Numbered from the stretch's first letter, positions 26,030 to 34,758 are shown. The stretch: DNA of 64,000 nt from Herbidospora mongoliensis (GCF_001570545.1 NZ_BBXD01000022.1:62001-126000); one strand, 5' to 3'. The notes: generated from the letters alone by a model not told the origin. Numbers and translations: made by a program.

Positions 26030-27127
26030 TCAGCGAACGTCGACGAGCTTGTACGGCGACAGCGCCGAGTTGGTCAAGCTGGTGGCGGTCGCCTGGAGAC
26101 GCCAGTAGCCGTCGTACTTGGGCTTGACGGTCTTGCTGTACTTGCCCGTCGAGTTGGCGCCCACGTAGCCGACGAACTTCCAGGTCTTGGTGCCCTTCTT
26201 CTTGAAGTAGAGCTTGAGGATCTTCTTCGACCAGGAGCCCCACGAGCTGGTGCCGCGGTAGACCTTGCCGTAGATCTTGACCGACTTGCCCTTCTTCACC
26301 TTCGCGGGCGAGACGGCGATCGTGATCTTCGACTTGGCCTTGGCCTTGGCGCCGGGGCTGTTGACCGAGAAGCCCTTGACGAAGCTGTAGATCTTCGAGC
26401 CACGCGAGACGGTGACCTTCAGCTGCCAGTTGCCCGCAGGGGCCTGGTCGTCGAACGACGCCGAGCCGTGGTAGCTGTCGTCGGCCTCGAGGGCGCTGGG
26501 CAGCGTGTAGTAGGTGCCGTCGGAGGACTCGAAGCGGACGCCGGTCAGCTTCTCGTCGCCGTACTTCTCGAGCTTGAAGTTGGTGAAGACATCCACCTCC
26601 GAGCCCTTCTTCAGCACGACGGGGTCGGGGTCGACACTCGCCGAGTTGACCCGCGTCGCGGTGGCGACGGTGATCTCCTTCCAACCCTCGTAGGCCGGGG
26701 TAGTGGAGGTGGCGCCACCCTGAACCACGCCGATGCGGTACTGCCACTTGCCGGGCTTGTCCGACGACGACACCGGGATGGAGGCGGCGACGTCAACAGA
26801 GGCGACGGGCGTCGGAGTAGGAGACGCGGCGATCGTGGGGATCTCGGCCGCGGTGCCCTCGTGCGGGGTCGCGGTGGTGGCCTCGTCGGTCCTCAAGAAC
26901 TGGACGTGCACACGGGCCGGCTTGTCGAAGCCCGCGGAGTAGGGCGAGGTGACCTTCACCTTGAAGGGGATCTTGTCGCTGCCGCTCGGGGGGATGAACA
27001 GGTCGGTGAAACCGGAACCGGTCGCATCAACAGTGGCGGCGTAGGCGGGTGCCGCAACGACGGCGCCGGTGGCGAAGAGCGCCGCCCCCGTTGCGGCCGC
27101 GACGATGAGCCGCAGGGTCTTTCGCAT
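26030..27127 (-). CDS. Secreted Ig-like repeat protein (paralogue 1)
   Basis: A 365-residue exported protein of unknown function. The signal peptide is clear: MRKTLRLIVAAATG, hydrophobic core, cleavage after AAPAYA. Two or three beta-sandwich-like domains follow (ARVHVQFLRTDEATT, ATRVNSASVDPDPVVLKKGSEV, WQLKVTVSRGSKIYSF), and a lysine-rich C-terminal Ig-like domain contains VKKGKSVKIYGKVYRG, KILKLYFKKKGTKTWKFVG and YVGANSTGKYSKTVKPKYDG. The last domain is almost the same in the neighbour at 27281. A Ser/Thr/Pro linker lies near residue 130. No catalytic motif is seen; binding to the wall or to sugars is a guess. ATG 27127 is preceded by AAAGG. Confidence 0.8.
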   Translation of the reverse strand: MRKTLRLIVAAATGAALFATGAVVAAPAYAATVDATGSGFTDLFIPPSGSDKIPFKVKVTSPYSAGFDKPARVHVQFLRTDEATTATPHEGTAAEIPTIAASPTPTPVASVDVAASIPVSSSDKPGKWQYRIGVVQGGATSTTPAYEGWKEITVATATRVNSASVDPDPVVLKKGSEVDVFTNFKLEKYGDEKLTGVRFESSDGTYYTLPSALEADDSYHGSASFDDQAPAGNWQLKVTVSRGSKIYSFVKGFSVNSPGAKAKAKSKITIAVSPAKVKKGKSVKIYGKVYRGTSSWGSWSKKILKLYFKKKGTKTWKFVGYVGANSTGKYSKTVKPKYDGYWRLQATATSLTNSALSPYKLVDVR

Positions 27128-27187
27128 CAGAAGGACCTTTACATGAGTCGTTAGTGGGAGAAATGTGGCTTGTGAGACTAACGCGAT

Positions 27188-27217
27188 ATGGGCCCATGTG
27201 TGGACACATGGACCCAT
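27188..27217. promoter_or_regulatory. Hairpin between the two secreted-protein genes
   Basis: ATGGGCCCATGTG (27188-27200) pairs with CACATGGACCCAT (27205-27217) over 13 bases with one mismatch and a 4-base loop. It lies between the paralogues on the minus strand, 61 bases upstream of the start at 27127. It has no T-run, so it could be a terminator for the first gene, an mRNA-stabilising stem or an operator. Confidence 0.5.
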
Positions 27218-27280
27218 TCGTCTCCTGTGCGGCCTGCGTCAGGGGTTGGTGGCGCAAGCCGTACAGAAGGAACTAGGGAG

Positions 27281-28423
27281 TCAGCGAACGTCGACGAGCT
27301 TGTACGGCGAGTACGACGACTTCGTGAGCGAAGTCGCGGTGGCCGCCATCCGGTAGTAGCCGTCGTACTTCGGCTTGATCGTCTTGCTGTACTTCCCGGA
27401 GTTGTTGGCACCGACGTAGCCGACGAACTTCCAGCTCTTGGTGCCCTTCTTCTTGAAGTAGAGCTTGAGGACCTTCTTCTTCCAGACGCCCCACGACTTA
27501 ACGCCGCGGTAGACCTTGCCGTAGACCTTGATCGACTTGCCCTTCTTCACCTTCGTCGGCGAGATGGACATCGTGATCTTCGACTTGGCCTTCGTCGGGG
27601 CCGACGCGGTCTTGCTGACCTTGAAGCCCTTGGTGAAGGCGTAGGTCTTCGAGCCACGCGTGATCGTGAACTTGATCTGCCAGTCACCGGCGGGAGCGTC
27701 GGTGCCCATCGTCACGAAGTTGTAGTAGCTCTTGTCGTCGCCCTCGAGCGAGGTGCCGAGCGAGTAGTACTCACCGCTCGACGGGTGCAGGGCGCGGACC
27801 TGCTTCAGCGTCTCGCCGCCGAACTTCTCGATCGTCGCGCTGAAGCCGACGTCGGTCGCGCCCTTGAGCACGACAGGGTTCGGGTCGATGCCGACGTTCG
27901 TCACACGGGTGGCCGCGGTGACCGTGAAGGTCTTGACGTCGGTCCACTCGGTGGGCGGAGTAGTCGCGGTGGGCGAAGGAGTCCCGGCGACGGGGAAGGG
28001 CTCCGTCGAGACCTGGAGCCTCCAACGGTCACCCGGCTTGTCGTTGTTCTGGACAGTGAAACTGCCGCTGATCTTCGACGGGCCCGTGGGAAGCGTGGTC
28101 ACCTTCGCCAGCTGGGTGACCGTGGCGGCACGCCAGTTCACCGTGACGCCGGTTCCGGGGTTGTAGTCCGGGGTGACCCGGGCCCAGATCTTGTATGCGG
28201 GGTAGTACGAGTTGTCGGGCGCCTTCGTCTGGTGGTAGGCGCTCGCCAGGTCGAACGAGAACGACATGGTGTCCTGGGTGACCGGCGGGATGAAGGTGTC
28301 GTTGACGACACCGTTCGTGACGGTCAAGGCAGCAGAGGCGGGGGAAGCGGTAATGGCCGTACCGCTGGCGAAGAGTGCCGCCCCGCTGACGCCTGCAATG
28401 AGCAAGCGCAGGCCTTTCCTCAT
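27281..28423 (-). CDS. Secreted Ig-like repeat protein (paralogue 2)
   Basis: A 380-residue exported protein and tandem paralogue of the product at 26030. Signal peptide MRKGLRLLIAGVSG with cleavage near ASPASA. The middle holds beta-rich domains with FIPPVTQD, GSFTVQNNDKPGDRWRL and ATRVTNVGIDPNPVVLKGATDV, each with a counterpart in the paralogue, and the lysine-rich C-terminal domain (VKKGKSIKVYGKVYRG, KYSKTIKPKYDGYYR) is the best-conserved part. Function unknown. A promoter with 17-base spacing lies upstream. The conserved C-terminal domain probably has the same role in both, while the N-terminal halves have diverged. Confidence 0.8.
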   Translation of the reverse strand: MRKGLRLLIAGVSGAALFASGTAITASPASAALTVTNGVVNDTFIPPVTQDTMSFSFDLASAYHQTKAPDNSYYPAYKIWARVTPDYNPGTGVTVNWRAATVTQLAKVTTLPTGPSKISGSFTVQNNDKPGDRWRLQVSTEPFPVAGTPSPTATTPPTEWTDVKTFTVTAATRVTNVGIDPNPVVLKGATDVGFSATIEKFGGETLKQVRALHPSSGEYYSLGTSLEGDDKSYYNFVTMGTDAPAGDWQIKFTITRGSKTYAFTKGFKVSKTASAPTKAKSKITMSISPTKVKKGKSIKVYGKVYRGVKSWGVWKKKVLKLYFKKKGTKSWKFVGYVGANNSGKYSKTIKPKYDGYYRMAATATSLTKSSYSPYKLVDVR

Positions 28424-28476
28424 CGAAGCCCCTTACTGAGGTAATTTGAGGGAAAAGCTCGGGTTTGAGCACAGCG

Positions 28477-28505
28477 AGCCTAGTGGGGCCCCTGTGACCA
28501 GTCCA
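28477..28505 (-). promoter_or_regulatory. Promoter of the secreted protein at 28423
   Basis: On the minus strand TGGACT (28500-28505) and TAGGCT (28477-28482) are separated by 17 bases, a good fit to a primary-sigma promoter of the TTGACN/TANNNT kind. The transcript would start about 50 bases before the ATG. Confidence 0.5.
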
Positions 28506-28530
28506 CATGCGCGGTGACCTTCTCACGGAC

Positions 28531-28661
28531 TTCCCAGGCATCGTCCAGGATCGCCCCCGGGAATACGCGATGGCCTGGGAAGGTTCTGCGGTCTGGCACA
28601 CTGGTAGCCGAACCGTTGTGGTTCCGGTTCCCGCCCCCTGGTTCCCGAGACGAGAACCAGG
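28531..28661 (+). promoter_or_regulatory. Structured region and leader upstream of rpmE
   Basis: Two inverted repeats precede rpmE. TTCCCAGGCATCG (28531-28543) pairs with CGATGGCCTGGGAA (28568-28581) apart from a small internal loop, and CCTGGTTC (28637-28644) pairs perfectly with GAACCAGG (28654-28661) around a 9-base loop, 44 bases before the ATG. L31 mRNA leaders that bind the protein have been proposed in actinobacteria, and the second stem is in the right place for one. I cannot check it against the published consensus. Confidence 0.4.
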
Positions 28662-28705
28662 CTGACAGAGCGACCCGGCGACCGCGCCCCGGAGAGGAAA
28701 AGGTT

Positions 28706-28924
28706 ATGAAAGCCGACATCCACCCCACGTATTCCGTCACCAATGTGACGTGTTCGTGCGGTAACACGTTCACCACGCGCAGCACCGCCAAGAACGGCAG
28801 CATCCACGCTGACGTCTGCTCGGCCTGCCACCCGTTCTACACGGGCAAGCAGAAGATCCTGGACACGGGCGGCCGCGTGGCGCGCTTCGAGGCCCGGTTC
28901 GGCAAGAAGCCCGCGGGCAAGTAG
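28706..28924 (+). CDS. rpmE: Ribosomal protein bL31, zinc-binding form
   Basis: Large-subunit ribosomal protein of 72 residues, at the subunit interface. It starts MKADIHPxY as typical bL31 and keeps all four zinc ligands: C16 and C18 in TCSCGN and C38 and C41 in [10 protein letters not shown]. It is therefore the zinc-containing paralogue, which in actinobacteria is often paired with a zinc-free copy under Zur control elsewhere in the genome. A strong ribosome-binding site (GAGAGGAAAAGG) precedes ATG 28706. It stands between the secreted-protein genes and prfA, as in other actinobacteria. Confidence 0.97.
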   Translation: MKADIHPTYSVTNVTCSCGNTFTTRSTAKNGSIHADVCSACHPFYTGKQKILDTGGRVARFEARFGKKPAGK

Positions 28925-29035
28925 CTCCTTCCCCGACGCCGGCTCGGAACCGTCCTCCTCATGGGGTGGGCGCGCCCGGGTCGGCGTTCGTGGTGAAAGG
29001 GCCTACTCGATTCAACTTGCAGGAGGGGACGCGCG

Positions 29036-30085
29036 GTGAACCTCGACGAACTCATCAGTGAATACGCCGATCTCGAGCACAAGCTCGCCGATCCGGCCGT
29101 GCACGCCGACCAGTCGAAGGCCAGGCAGTTCGGGAAGCGTTACGCCCAGCTCACGCCGATCGTCGGCACCTACCGAGAGCTCGGCCAGGTGCGCGACGAC
29201 ATCAAGGCCGCCCGCGAACTCGCAAGTGAAGACTCGTCGTTCGCCGAGGAGGCGGCCGAGCTCGAGGCCCGCGTCCCCGCGCTGGAAGACCGGCTGCGCC
29301 ACCTGCTGGTGCCCCGCGACCCCAACGACGACAAAGACATCATCATGGAGATCAAGGCGGGCGAAGGCGGCCAGGAGTCCATGCTCTTCGCCGGCGACCT
29401 CCTGCGCATGTACCTGCGGTTCTCCGAGCGGGCCGGCTACAAGGCCGAGATCATCGACGCGCAATACTCCGACCTGGGCGGATACAAAGACGTCACGGTC
29501 GCCATCAAGGGGCGCGACGGCGCCTGGGGGCGGCTGAAGTTCGAGGGCGGCGTCCACCGGGTGCAGCGGGTGCCGGCGACCGAGTCGCAGGGCCGCATCC
29601 ACACCTCGGCCGCCGGGGTGCTCGTCTACCCCGAGGCGGAAGAGGTCGACGTCCAGATCGACCAGAACGACCTGCGCATCGACGTCTACCGCTCCAGCGG
29701 TCCCGGCGGCCAGAGCGTCAACACGACCGACTCGGCGGTGCGCATCACCCACATCCCGACCGGCGTCGTGGTCTCGTGCCAGAACGAGAAGAGCCAGCTC
29801 CAGAACAAGGAGTCGGCGATGCGCATCCTCCGCGCCCGGCTGCAGGCCATCGCCGAGGAAGAGGCCAACGCCGCCGCGATGGCCGAGCGCAAGTCGCAGG
29901 TGAGAACCGTGGACCGGTCCGAGCGGGTACGTACCTACAACTATCCCGAGAACCGGATCTCCGACCACCGCGTCGGGTTCAAGGCCTACAACCTCGACCA
30001 GGTGCTCGACGGCGATCTCGACGCGGTCATCCAGGCCCTGCTCGACGCCGAACTGGCAGAGAAGCTCGCCGCCGCGTCGACCTGA
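29036..30085 (+). CDS. prfA: Peptide chain release factor 1
   Basis: Class-I release factor that recognises UAA and UAG and triggers peptide release. The 349-residue protein has the helical domain 1, the stop-codon-reading PAT motif ([10 protein letters not shown]), and [15 protein letters not shown] with the universal GGQ at 224-226, whose glutamine is methylated by PrmC, the product of the next gene. It starts at GTG 29036 with AGGAGG nine bases upstream. The N-terminus is about ten residues shorter than in E. coli but normal for actinobacteria. prmC follows after 4 bases. Confidence 0.97.
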   Translation: MNLDELISEYADLEHKLADPAVHADQSKARQFGKRYAQLTPIVGTYRELGQVRDDIKAARELASEDSSFAEEAAELEARVPALEDRLRHLLVPRDPNDDKDIIMEIKAGEGGQESMLFAGDLLRMYLRFSERAGYKAEIIDAQYSDLGGYKDVTVAIKGRDGAWGRLKFEGGVHRVQRVPATESQGRIHTSAAGVLVYPEAEEVDVQIDQNDLRIDVYRSSGPGGQSVNTTDSAVRITHIPTGVVVSCQNEKSQLQNKESAMRILRARLQAIAEEEANAAAMAERKSQVRTVDRSERVRTYNYPENRISDHRVGFKAYNLDQVLDGDLDAVIQALLDAELAEKLAAAST

Positions 30086-30089
30086 GCCG

Positions 30090-30944
30090 ATGACCTTCCT
30101 CCTGGACGAGATAGCGCTGGCCACCGCCCGGCTCGCCGAGGCAGGTGTCCCGTCACCGCGCGCCGACGCCGAGGAGATCGCGGCATTCGTCCACGGCGTG
30201 ACCCGCGGCACCCTCCACACGGTGAAGGACTCCGAGTTCGACGCACTCTTCTGGGAGGGCGTCTCCAGGCGGGAGTCCCGCGAGCCGCTTCAGCACATCA
30301 CCGGCCGCGCCTTCTTCCGCTACCTGTCTCTCGAGGTCGGCCCCGGGGTGTTCATCCCCAGGCCCGAGACCGAGGTCGTCGTCGGCTGGGCCATCGACCG
30401 CCTCAACGAGATGGACGTCGCCTCGCCGATCGTGGTCGACCTCGGCACCGGCTCCGGCGCGATCGCACTGTCGATCGCCCAGGAGGTCGCGCTCGCGCAG
30501 GTCCACGCCGTGGAGATCGACCCGGCCGCCTACCGCTGGGCCAAGCGCAACATCCTCGAACACGGCCAGGGCCGCACCTCCCTCCATCCTGAAGACCTGT
30601 CCGACTGCCTTCACGAGCTCGAAGGCCAGGTCGACCTCGTCATCAGCAACCCGCCCTACATTCCCCCGGGGGCGGTGCCCCGCGACCCCGAGGTACGCGA
30701 CTACGATCCCCGCCGGGCCCTTTTCGGGTCCGGCGACGACGGCCTGGGAGAGGTCCGGGCGGTCGAACGCACGGCCGCGCGGCTCCTGCGGCCGGGCGGC
30801 CTGGTCGCGGTGGAACACGCCGACGAGCAGGGCAACGCGGTCTACTGGTTGTTCCCCGAGAGCAACGGCTGGCGCGACGCCCGCCTGCGCCAGGATCTGA
30901 CCGGCCGCGACCGTTTCGTGACGGCCAAGCTCGGCCTGGAATAG
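30090..30944 (+). CDS. prmC: Release factor glutamine methyltransferase PrmC
   Basis: SAM-dependent enzyme that methylates the GGQ glutamine of release factors 1 and 2. The 284-residue protein has the helical N-terminal domain with PRADAEEIAAFV, FIPRPETEVVV, the SAM motif DLGTGSGAIALS, and the diagnostic ISNPPYIPP with N187. It starts 4 bases after prfA and precedes tsaC by 15, so the three are one translation-quality operon. Confidence 0.96.
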   Translation: MTFLLDEIALATARLAEAGVPSPRADAEEIAAFVHGVTRGTLHTVKDSEFDALFWEGVSRRESREPLQHITGRAFFRYLSLEVGPGVFIPRPETEVVVGWAIDRLNEMDVASPIVVDLGTGSGAIALSIAQEVALAQVHAVEIDPAAYRWAKRNILEHGQGRTSLHPEDLSDCLHELEGQVDLVISNPPYIPPGAVPRDPEVRDYDPRRALFGSGDDGLGEVRAVERTAARLLRPGGLVAVEHADEQGNAVYWLFPESNGWRDARLRQDLTGRDRFVTAKLGLE

Positions 30945-30959
30945 CAAGGGAGATCACAC

Positions 30960-31607
30960 ATGACCCGCCGATACCTCTGCTCCAACCCCGGCGAGCGCGA
31001 GTCGGGCCTCATCGACGCCGCGTCGGTCATCAGAGCGGGCGACCTGATCGTGCTCCCGACCGACACCGTCTACGGCATCGGCGCCGACGCCTTCACCCCG
31101 TCGGCCGTCTCCGCGCTGCTGACCGCCAAGGGCCGCGGCTCCGACATGCCGGTGCCGGTCCTCGTCGGCACCGTCCGGGCCGCCGGCGCGCTCACCGAGT
31201 CGCTCGGCGCCCACGGCCAGGACCTGATCGACGCCTTCTGGCCGGGCCCGCTGACCCTCATCTTCAAGGTCAACCGCTCGCTCCAGTGGGACCTCGGCGA
31301 GACCAAGGGCACCGTGGCCATCCGCATGCCGCTCCACCCGGTCGCCCTCGACCTGCTCAAGGAGACCGGCCCGATGGCCGTCTCCAGCGCCAACCGGTCG
31401 GGCAACCCGCCCGCCACCACGGCGGCGGAGGCCGAGGAGCAGCTGGGCCAGTCGGTGGCCGTCTACCTCGACGGCGGGCCGTGCGCCGACACCACCCCGT
31501 CGACGATCCTCGACCTGACCACCTCGGTGCCGAGGGTGCTCCGCAAGGGCGGCGTCCCGGTCGACAAACTGCGGGGCGTCGTGGGCTACCTGGCGACCGA
31601 AGAGTAG
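30960..31607 (+). CDS. tsaC: L-threonylcarbamoyladenylate synthase (TsaC/Sua5 family)
   Basis: Makes threonylcarbamoyl-AMP from threonine, bicarbonate and ATP for t6A37 modification of ANN-decoding tRNAs. The 215-residue YrdC-type fold shows LPTDTVYGIGADA, the KxR/PxP-like segment (TAKGRGSDMPVPVL), FWPGPLT and SSANRSGNPPATT. It lacks the extra C-terminal domain of Sua5 proper, so it is the short TsaC/YwlC form. AAGGGAG precedes ATG 30960. The neighbours prfA and prmC also serve translation. Confidence 0.94.
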   Translation: MTRRYLCSNPGERESGLIDAASVIRAGDLIVLPTDTVYGIGADAFTPSAVSALLTAKGRGSDMPVPVLVGTVRAAGALTESLGAHGQDLIDAFWPGPLTLIFKVNRSLQWDLGETKGTVAIRMPLHPVALDLLKETGPMAVSSANRSGNPPATTAAEAEEQLGQSVAVYLDGGPCADTTPSTILDLTTSVPRVLRKGGVPVDKLRGVVGYLATEE

Positions 31608-31693
31608 ATCCATACCCTCTGGCTATCGCACCAGACGGGCCGGGGTGCCGAGGCCTAGCGTGAGTGAGGTTTTCGACCCCGGGAGGCCCACGC

Positions 31694-34303
31694 ATGCCCA
31701 AGATCGATGGGATGGACCCCAAGCTGGTCCGCGACCTCCTCGCCGAGCTGGGACGCGCGGCGAAGGAGATGGAGTCCATCGAGGCCGCGGTGACCACCAG
31801 GGTCCGTAACGCAGGCGTGCCGGCTGCGGTGACCTACCGCCCGTCGGCGGTGGCCGACGCCATCGTCGAGATGGACAAGGACATCACCGCCCGCCTGACC
31901 CTGCTGGAGAAACGCGAACGCGACCCCAACCCCCGGCCCACGGCCGCCGGCGATGAGACCCCTGCCACCAAGCCGGTCCCGAAGCCCGCCCCCGAGCCCG
32001 CCGGCGGCACGGAACCCCCCAAGCCGACCTCGGGTGACACCGACCCCCCGAAGCCGACCTCCGGCGACACTGAGCCCCCGAAGAAGACCACCGGCGAGAC
32101 GGATCCCCCGAAGCCGACGGCGAACGACACCGAGCCTCCGAAGAAGAGCGACACGGAGACGGATCCCCCGAAGCCGACCGCGAACGACACCGAGCCTCCG
32201 AAGAAGAGCGACACGGAGACGGACCCTCCCAAAAAGAGCGACACCGAGACGGACCCGCCGAAGAAGAGCGACACCGAAACAGATCCACCCAAGAAGAGCG
32301 AGGGCGAGACGCCCCCTCCGAAGGGCGAGTCCCCGGCTCCGCAGAAGGAGCCGATCGACACCCCGAAGAAAGATCACCCCGACGACATCGACCAGACCAG
32401 GGGCCGGATCGAGATCAACGTCGACGGCACCAAGGTGGTCTCCCAACCGCTCAACCTGCCCGACGACGTCTACCTGGTCCCGCTCGACAAGGACATCGAC
32501 ACCGTCCGCCCGGTCGACACCCCCGGTCAATCCGCCGGTACGCCGTCCTCCACCGGCCCCCAGCCCGACGGCAAACCGGGCTACGTCGAACCGCTGGAAC
32601 CGACGGCCAAACAACCCGCGCCCCAGCCGGGCCTCGCTCCGGGCGACCCCATGGGCGAATACGTCGGCACCCCCGCCGACAACCTGACCGAAGACCCCTA
32701 CCTCAAGAGCAACCCGGCCGCCGCCCCACCCGCGAACCAACCGGGCCTGGCCCCGGGCGACCCCAATGGCGCTTATGTGGGCACCGCTGCCGACAACGTG
32801 ACCGAGGATCCGTTCCTCAAGGACAATCCGGTCACTCAGCCTGCGCCGCAGCCCGGTCTGGCGCCGGGCGATCCCAACGGCGCCTATGTGGGCACTCCGG
32901 CCGACAACCTGACCGACGACCCCTACCTCCAGGGCAATCCGACCAACACGCTGCCCGAGGACACGGTCCTGACCACTGCCTCGGGTTCGGACGTTGCGCC
33001 GGTGATCCAGGCCGAGGTGCCGACAGGGGGCGGCGAGGTCATCGACCCGAAGGCCCTGGCCGCCGCCCAGCCCGGCGACGTGCTGTCGGCTCCGGCCAAC
33101 CCGATCTCCGACCAAGCCCTCGGCGGACTGCTCACTTTCGACGACCAGATCGCTCCTCAGGGGATGCCGACGGTCACCGATGGAGGCGCGGGCTCGGCAT
33201 CGGGCGCTGACGGAAACCCGTCCACGACCGGAGGGAACCAACAGCCCGGCGGCAGCTATCAGCAGACCGGGAACGGGGGCACCCCGAACGGTCAGTCGGC
33301 CGCGGGCGGGGGTGACGCGGGCAGTTCGCAGGGCGGCGACGACGACGGCAAGTGTGGTCCGCAGGGCGGTGCCGATCCAGCGGCGAATGGTTCAACCACT
33401 GGCCAGCAGGGGTCCGCCAACAGTCAGAGCGGGCTCTCCACCGGACCGACCATGGCCCACTACGGTCCAGCCGACCTGTCGGCCGACGGCCAGGCCGGTT
33501 CAGCTGGTCAGGCGAGTTCCGGCGATCAGGCAGGTTCCGCAGGTCAGAGCGGTTCCGCAGGTCAGGCCGGTGCTGAAGTCGATCCCAGGAGGCTGGCCGC
33601 CGAGTTGGCCGGTGATGTTCTCTACACCCCTGCGGATCCCATCTCCGACCAGGCTCTCGGTGCTCTGCTGGACTTCGATGATCAGATCGGGCCGCAGGAG
33701 ATGCCGTCCATGACCACGGGTGGTTCCGGTTCGGAGGGCGGCCCGGCTCAGGGCCCGTCTGGAAGTGGTTCAGACCAATCCGCTGGTCAGGCCGGTGCTG
33801 AAGTCGATCCCAGGAGGCTGGCCGCCGAGCAGGCCGGTGCTGAAGTCGATCCCAGGAGGCTGGCCGCCGAGCAGGCCGGTGATGTTCTCTACACCCCCGC
33901 GAACCCCATCTCCGACCAGGCCTTCGGTGCTCTGCTGGACTTCGATGATCAGATCGGGCCGCAGGAGATGCCGTCCATGACCACGGGTGGTTCCGGTTCG
34001 GAGGGCGGCCCGGCTCAGGGCCCGTCTGGAAGTGGTTCAGACCAATCCGCCGGTCAGGCCGGTGCTGAAGTCGATCCCAAGAGGCTGGCCGCCGAGCAGC
34101 CCGGTGATGTTCTCTCCGCGCCCGCGAAGCCCGTCTCCGATGAGGCCATCGCCGCGTTGATGAAGATCCACGGGCAGATCGAACCGATGGACATGCCGAG
34201 TGTCTCCGTACCCGAAGGGGAGTGGGGCACCGGTGAATGGGTGCCCATGGACGTCAAGCCCGACGGCCCCGCCGGGTCCGTCGCTCCCGGCCAGCCCACG
34301 TAA
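31694..34303 (+). CDS. Long disordered repeat protein with helical N-terminus
   Basis: An 869-residue protein I cannot assign. Residues 1 to about 70 are helical (LVRDLLAELGRAAKEMESIE, then AVADAIVEMDKDITARL), of a size and hydrophobic pattern like WXG100-type domains. The rest has little hydrophobic core: first repeats of DTEPPKK/DTETDPPKP type (about 100-215), then three PGLAPGDPNGAYVGTPADNL units (about 310-410), then at least four units with DPRRLAAEQAGDVLYTPANP and DFDDQIGPQEMPSM joined by Gly/Ser/Gln linkers. No signal peptide or membrane helix is visible. ATG 31694 follows GGGAGG by 7 bases. The small WXG-like gene follows 12 bases after the stop, which hints at type VII secretion. Confidence 0.7.
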   Translation: MPKIDGMDPKLVRDLLAELGRAAKEMESIEAAVTTRVRNAGVPAAVTYRPSAVADAIVEMDKDITARLTLLEKRERDPNPRPTAAGDETPATKPVPKPAPEPAGGTEPPKPTSGDTDPPKPTSGDTEPPKKTTGETDPPKPTANDTEPPKKSDTETDPPKPTANDTEPPKKSDTETDPPKKSDTETDPPKKSDTETDPPKKSEGETPPPKGESPAPQKEPIDTPKKDHPDDIDQTRGRIEINVDGTKVVSQPLNLPDDVYLVPLDKDIDTVRPVDTPGQSAGTPSSTGPQPDGKPGYVEPLEPTAKQPAPQPGLAPGDPMGEYVGTPADNLTEDPYLKSNPAAAPPANQPGLAPGDPNGAYVGTAADNVTEDPFLKDNPVTQPAPQPGLAPGDPNGAYVGTPADNLTDDPYLQGNPTNTLPEDTVLTTASGSDVAPVIQAEVPTGGGEVIDPKALAAAQPGDVLSAPANPISDQALGGLLTFDDQIAPQGMPTVTDGGAGSASGADGNPSTTGGNQQPGGSYQQTGNGGTPNGQSAAGGGDAGSSQGGDDDGKCGPQGGADPAANGSTTGQQGSANSQSGLSTGPTMAHYGPADLSADGQAGSAGQASSGDQAGSAGQSGSAGQAGAEVDPRRLAAELAGDVLYTPADPISDQALGALLDFDDQIGPQEMPSMTTGGSGSEGGPAQGPSGSGSDQSAGQAGAEVDPRRLAAEQAGAEVDPRRLAAEQAGDVLYTPANPISDQAFGALLDFDDQIGPQEMPSMTTGGSGSEGGPAQGPSGSGSDQSAGQAGAEVDPKRLAAEQPGDVLSAPAKPVSDEAIAALMKIHGQIEPMDMPSVSVPEGEWGTGEWVPMDVKPDGPAGSVAPGQPT
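33561..34100 (+). repeat. Near-identical coding repeats, 225 bp unit
   Basis: A 225 bp unit starting at GTCAGGCCGGTGCTGAAG occurs at 33561 and 33786 and begins again at 34053. Within the second copy a 42 bp piece coding AGAEVDPRRLAAEQ is itself doubled (from 33791). Units are nearly identical in DNA, third codon positions included, so duplication or gene conversion is recent. Confidence 0.85.
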
Positions 34304-34315
34304 GGAGATGTGATC

Positions 34316-34702
34316 GTGAGTTATGCCGACCCGCCCGCGCCCCGGCGGTTGCAGCCGGGGGAGACGCCGCCCGCGGCGTCGGGGAACGCGCTGCTCGTGC
34401 CGGGTGGCCAGGCGACGGCCTGGGTGTTCAATCCCGAATACGAGCGTCTGGTCACCCTCTGGGACTCGGTCATGCCGGAGATGCGGAAGATCTCGGAGCT
34501 GCTCGAACAGCCGTACACGATGGCTCGGAGCACCGACACCTGGAACGCCGCGGTGGCTCAGCGCTACATCGAGAAGATCTCCGAGTGGCGCACCCGCCTC
34601 GGGCTCTACCGGCAGGCCGTGCTGACCGCGATCAGTGACGAGGCCGCGGACACCCCGCGATGGGTGCCGAGCACGAGCGGCGCGCCGCACGCCTACTCCT
34701 GA
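34316..34702 (+). CDS. Small WXG100-like helical protein
   Basis: A 128-residue protein. After a proline-rich start it has NPEYERLVTLWDSVMPEMRKI and TDTWNAAVAQRYIEK followed by EWRTRLGLYRQAVLTAI (quoted in pieces), which gives two amphipathic helices around a W-containing turn, as in WXG100/ESX-like proteins. The classic WxG is replaced by TWNAA. GTG 34316 is preceded by AAGGAG at 8 bases; the GTG at 34310 is too close to that site. It follows the disordered protein directly, and the pair may be a secreted substrate with a partner. No ESX ATPase is present in the window, so this remains a guess. Confidence 0.65.
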   Translation: MSYADPPAPRRLQPGETPPAASGNALLVPGGQATAWVFNPEYERLVTLWDSVMPEMRKISELLEQPYTMARSTDTWNAAVAQRYIEKISEWRTRLGLYRQAVLTAISDEAADTPRWVPSTSGAPHAYS

Positions 34703-34758
34703 ACCTGCGCTAGCGTCGGACCGTCTCGACTGGTCCGTTGATCCGGGAAACTGGTGCC

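Noticed and set aside
31655-33241. 528-codon frame opposite the disordered repeat protein
   Set aside because: Its repeats are the complement of the plus-strand repeats. The plus-strand frame has a good ribosome-binding site and continues to a tightly linked gene.
33561-34100. Direct repeats that could be an insertion sequence or att sites
   Set aside because: They are in-frame coding repeats without a transposase, terminal inverted repeats or target duplication.
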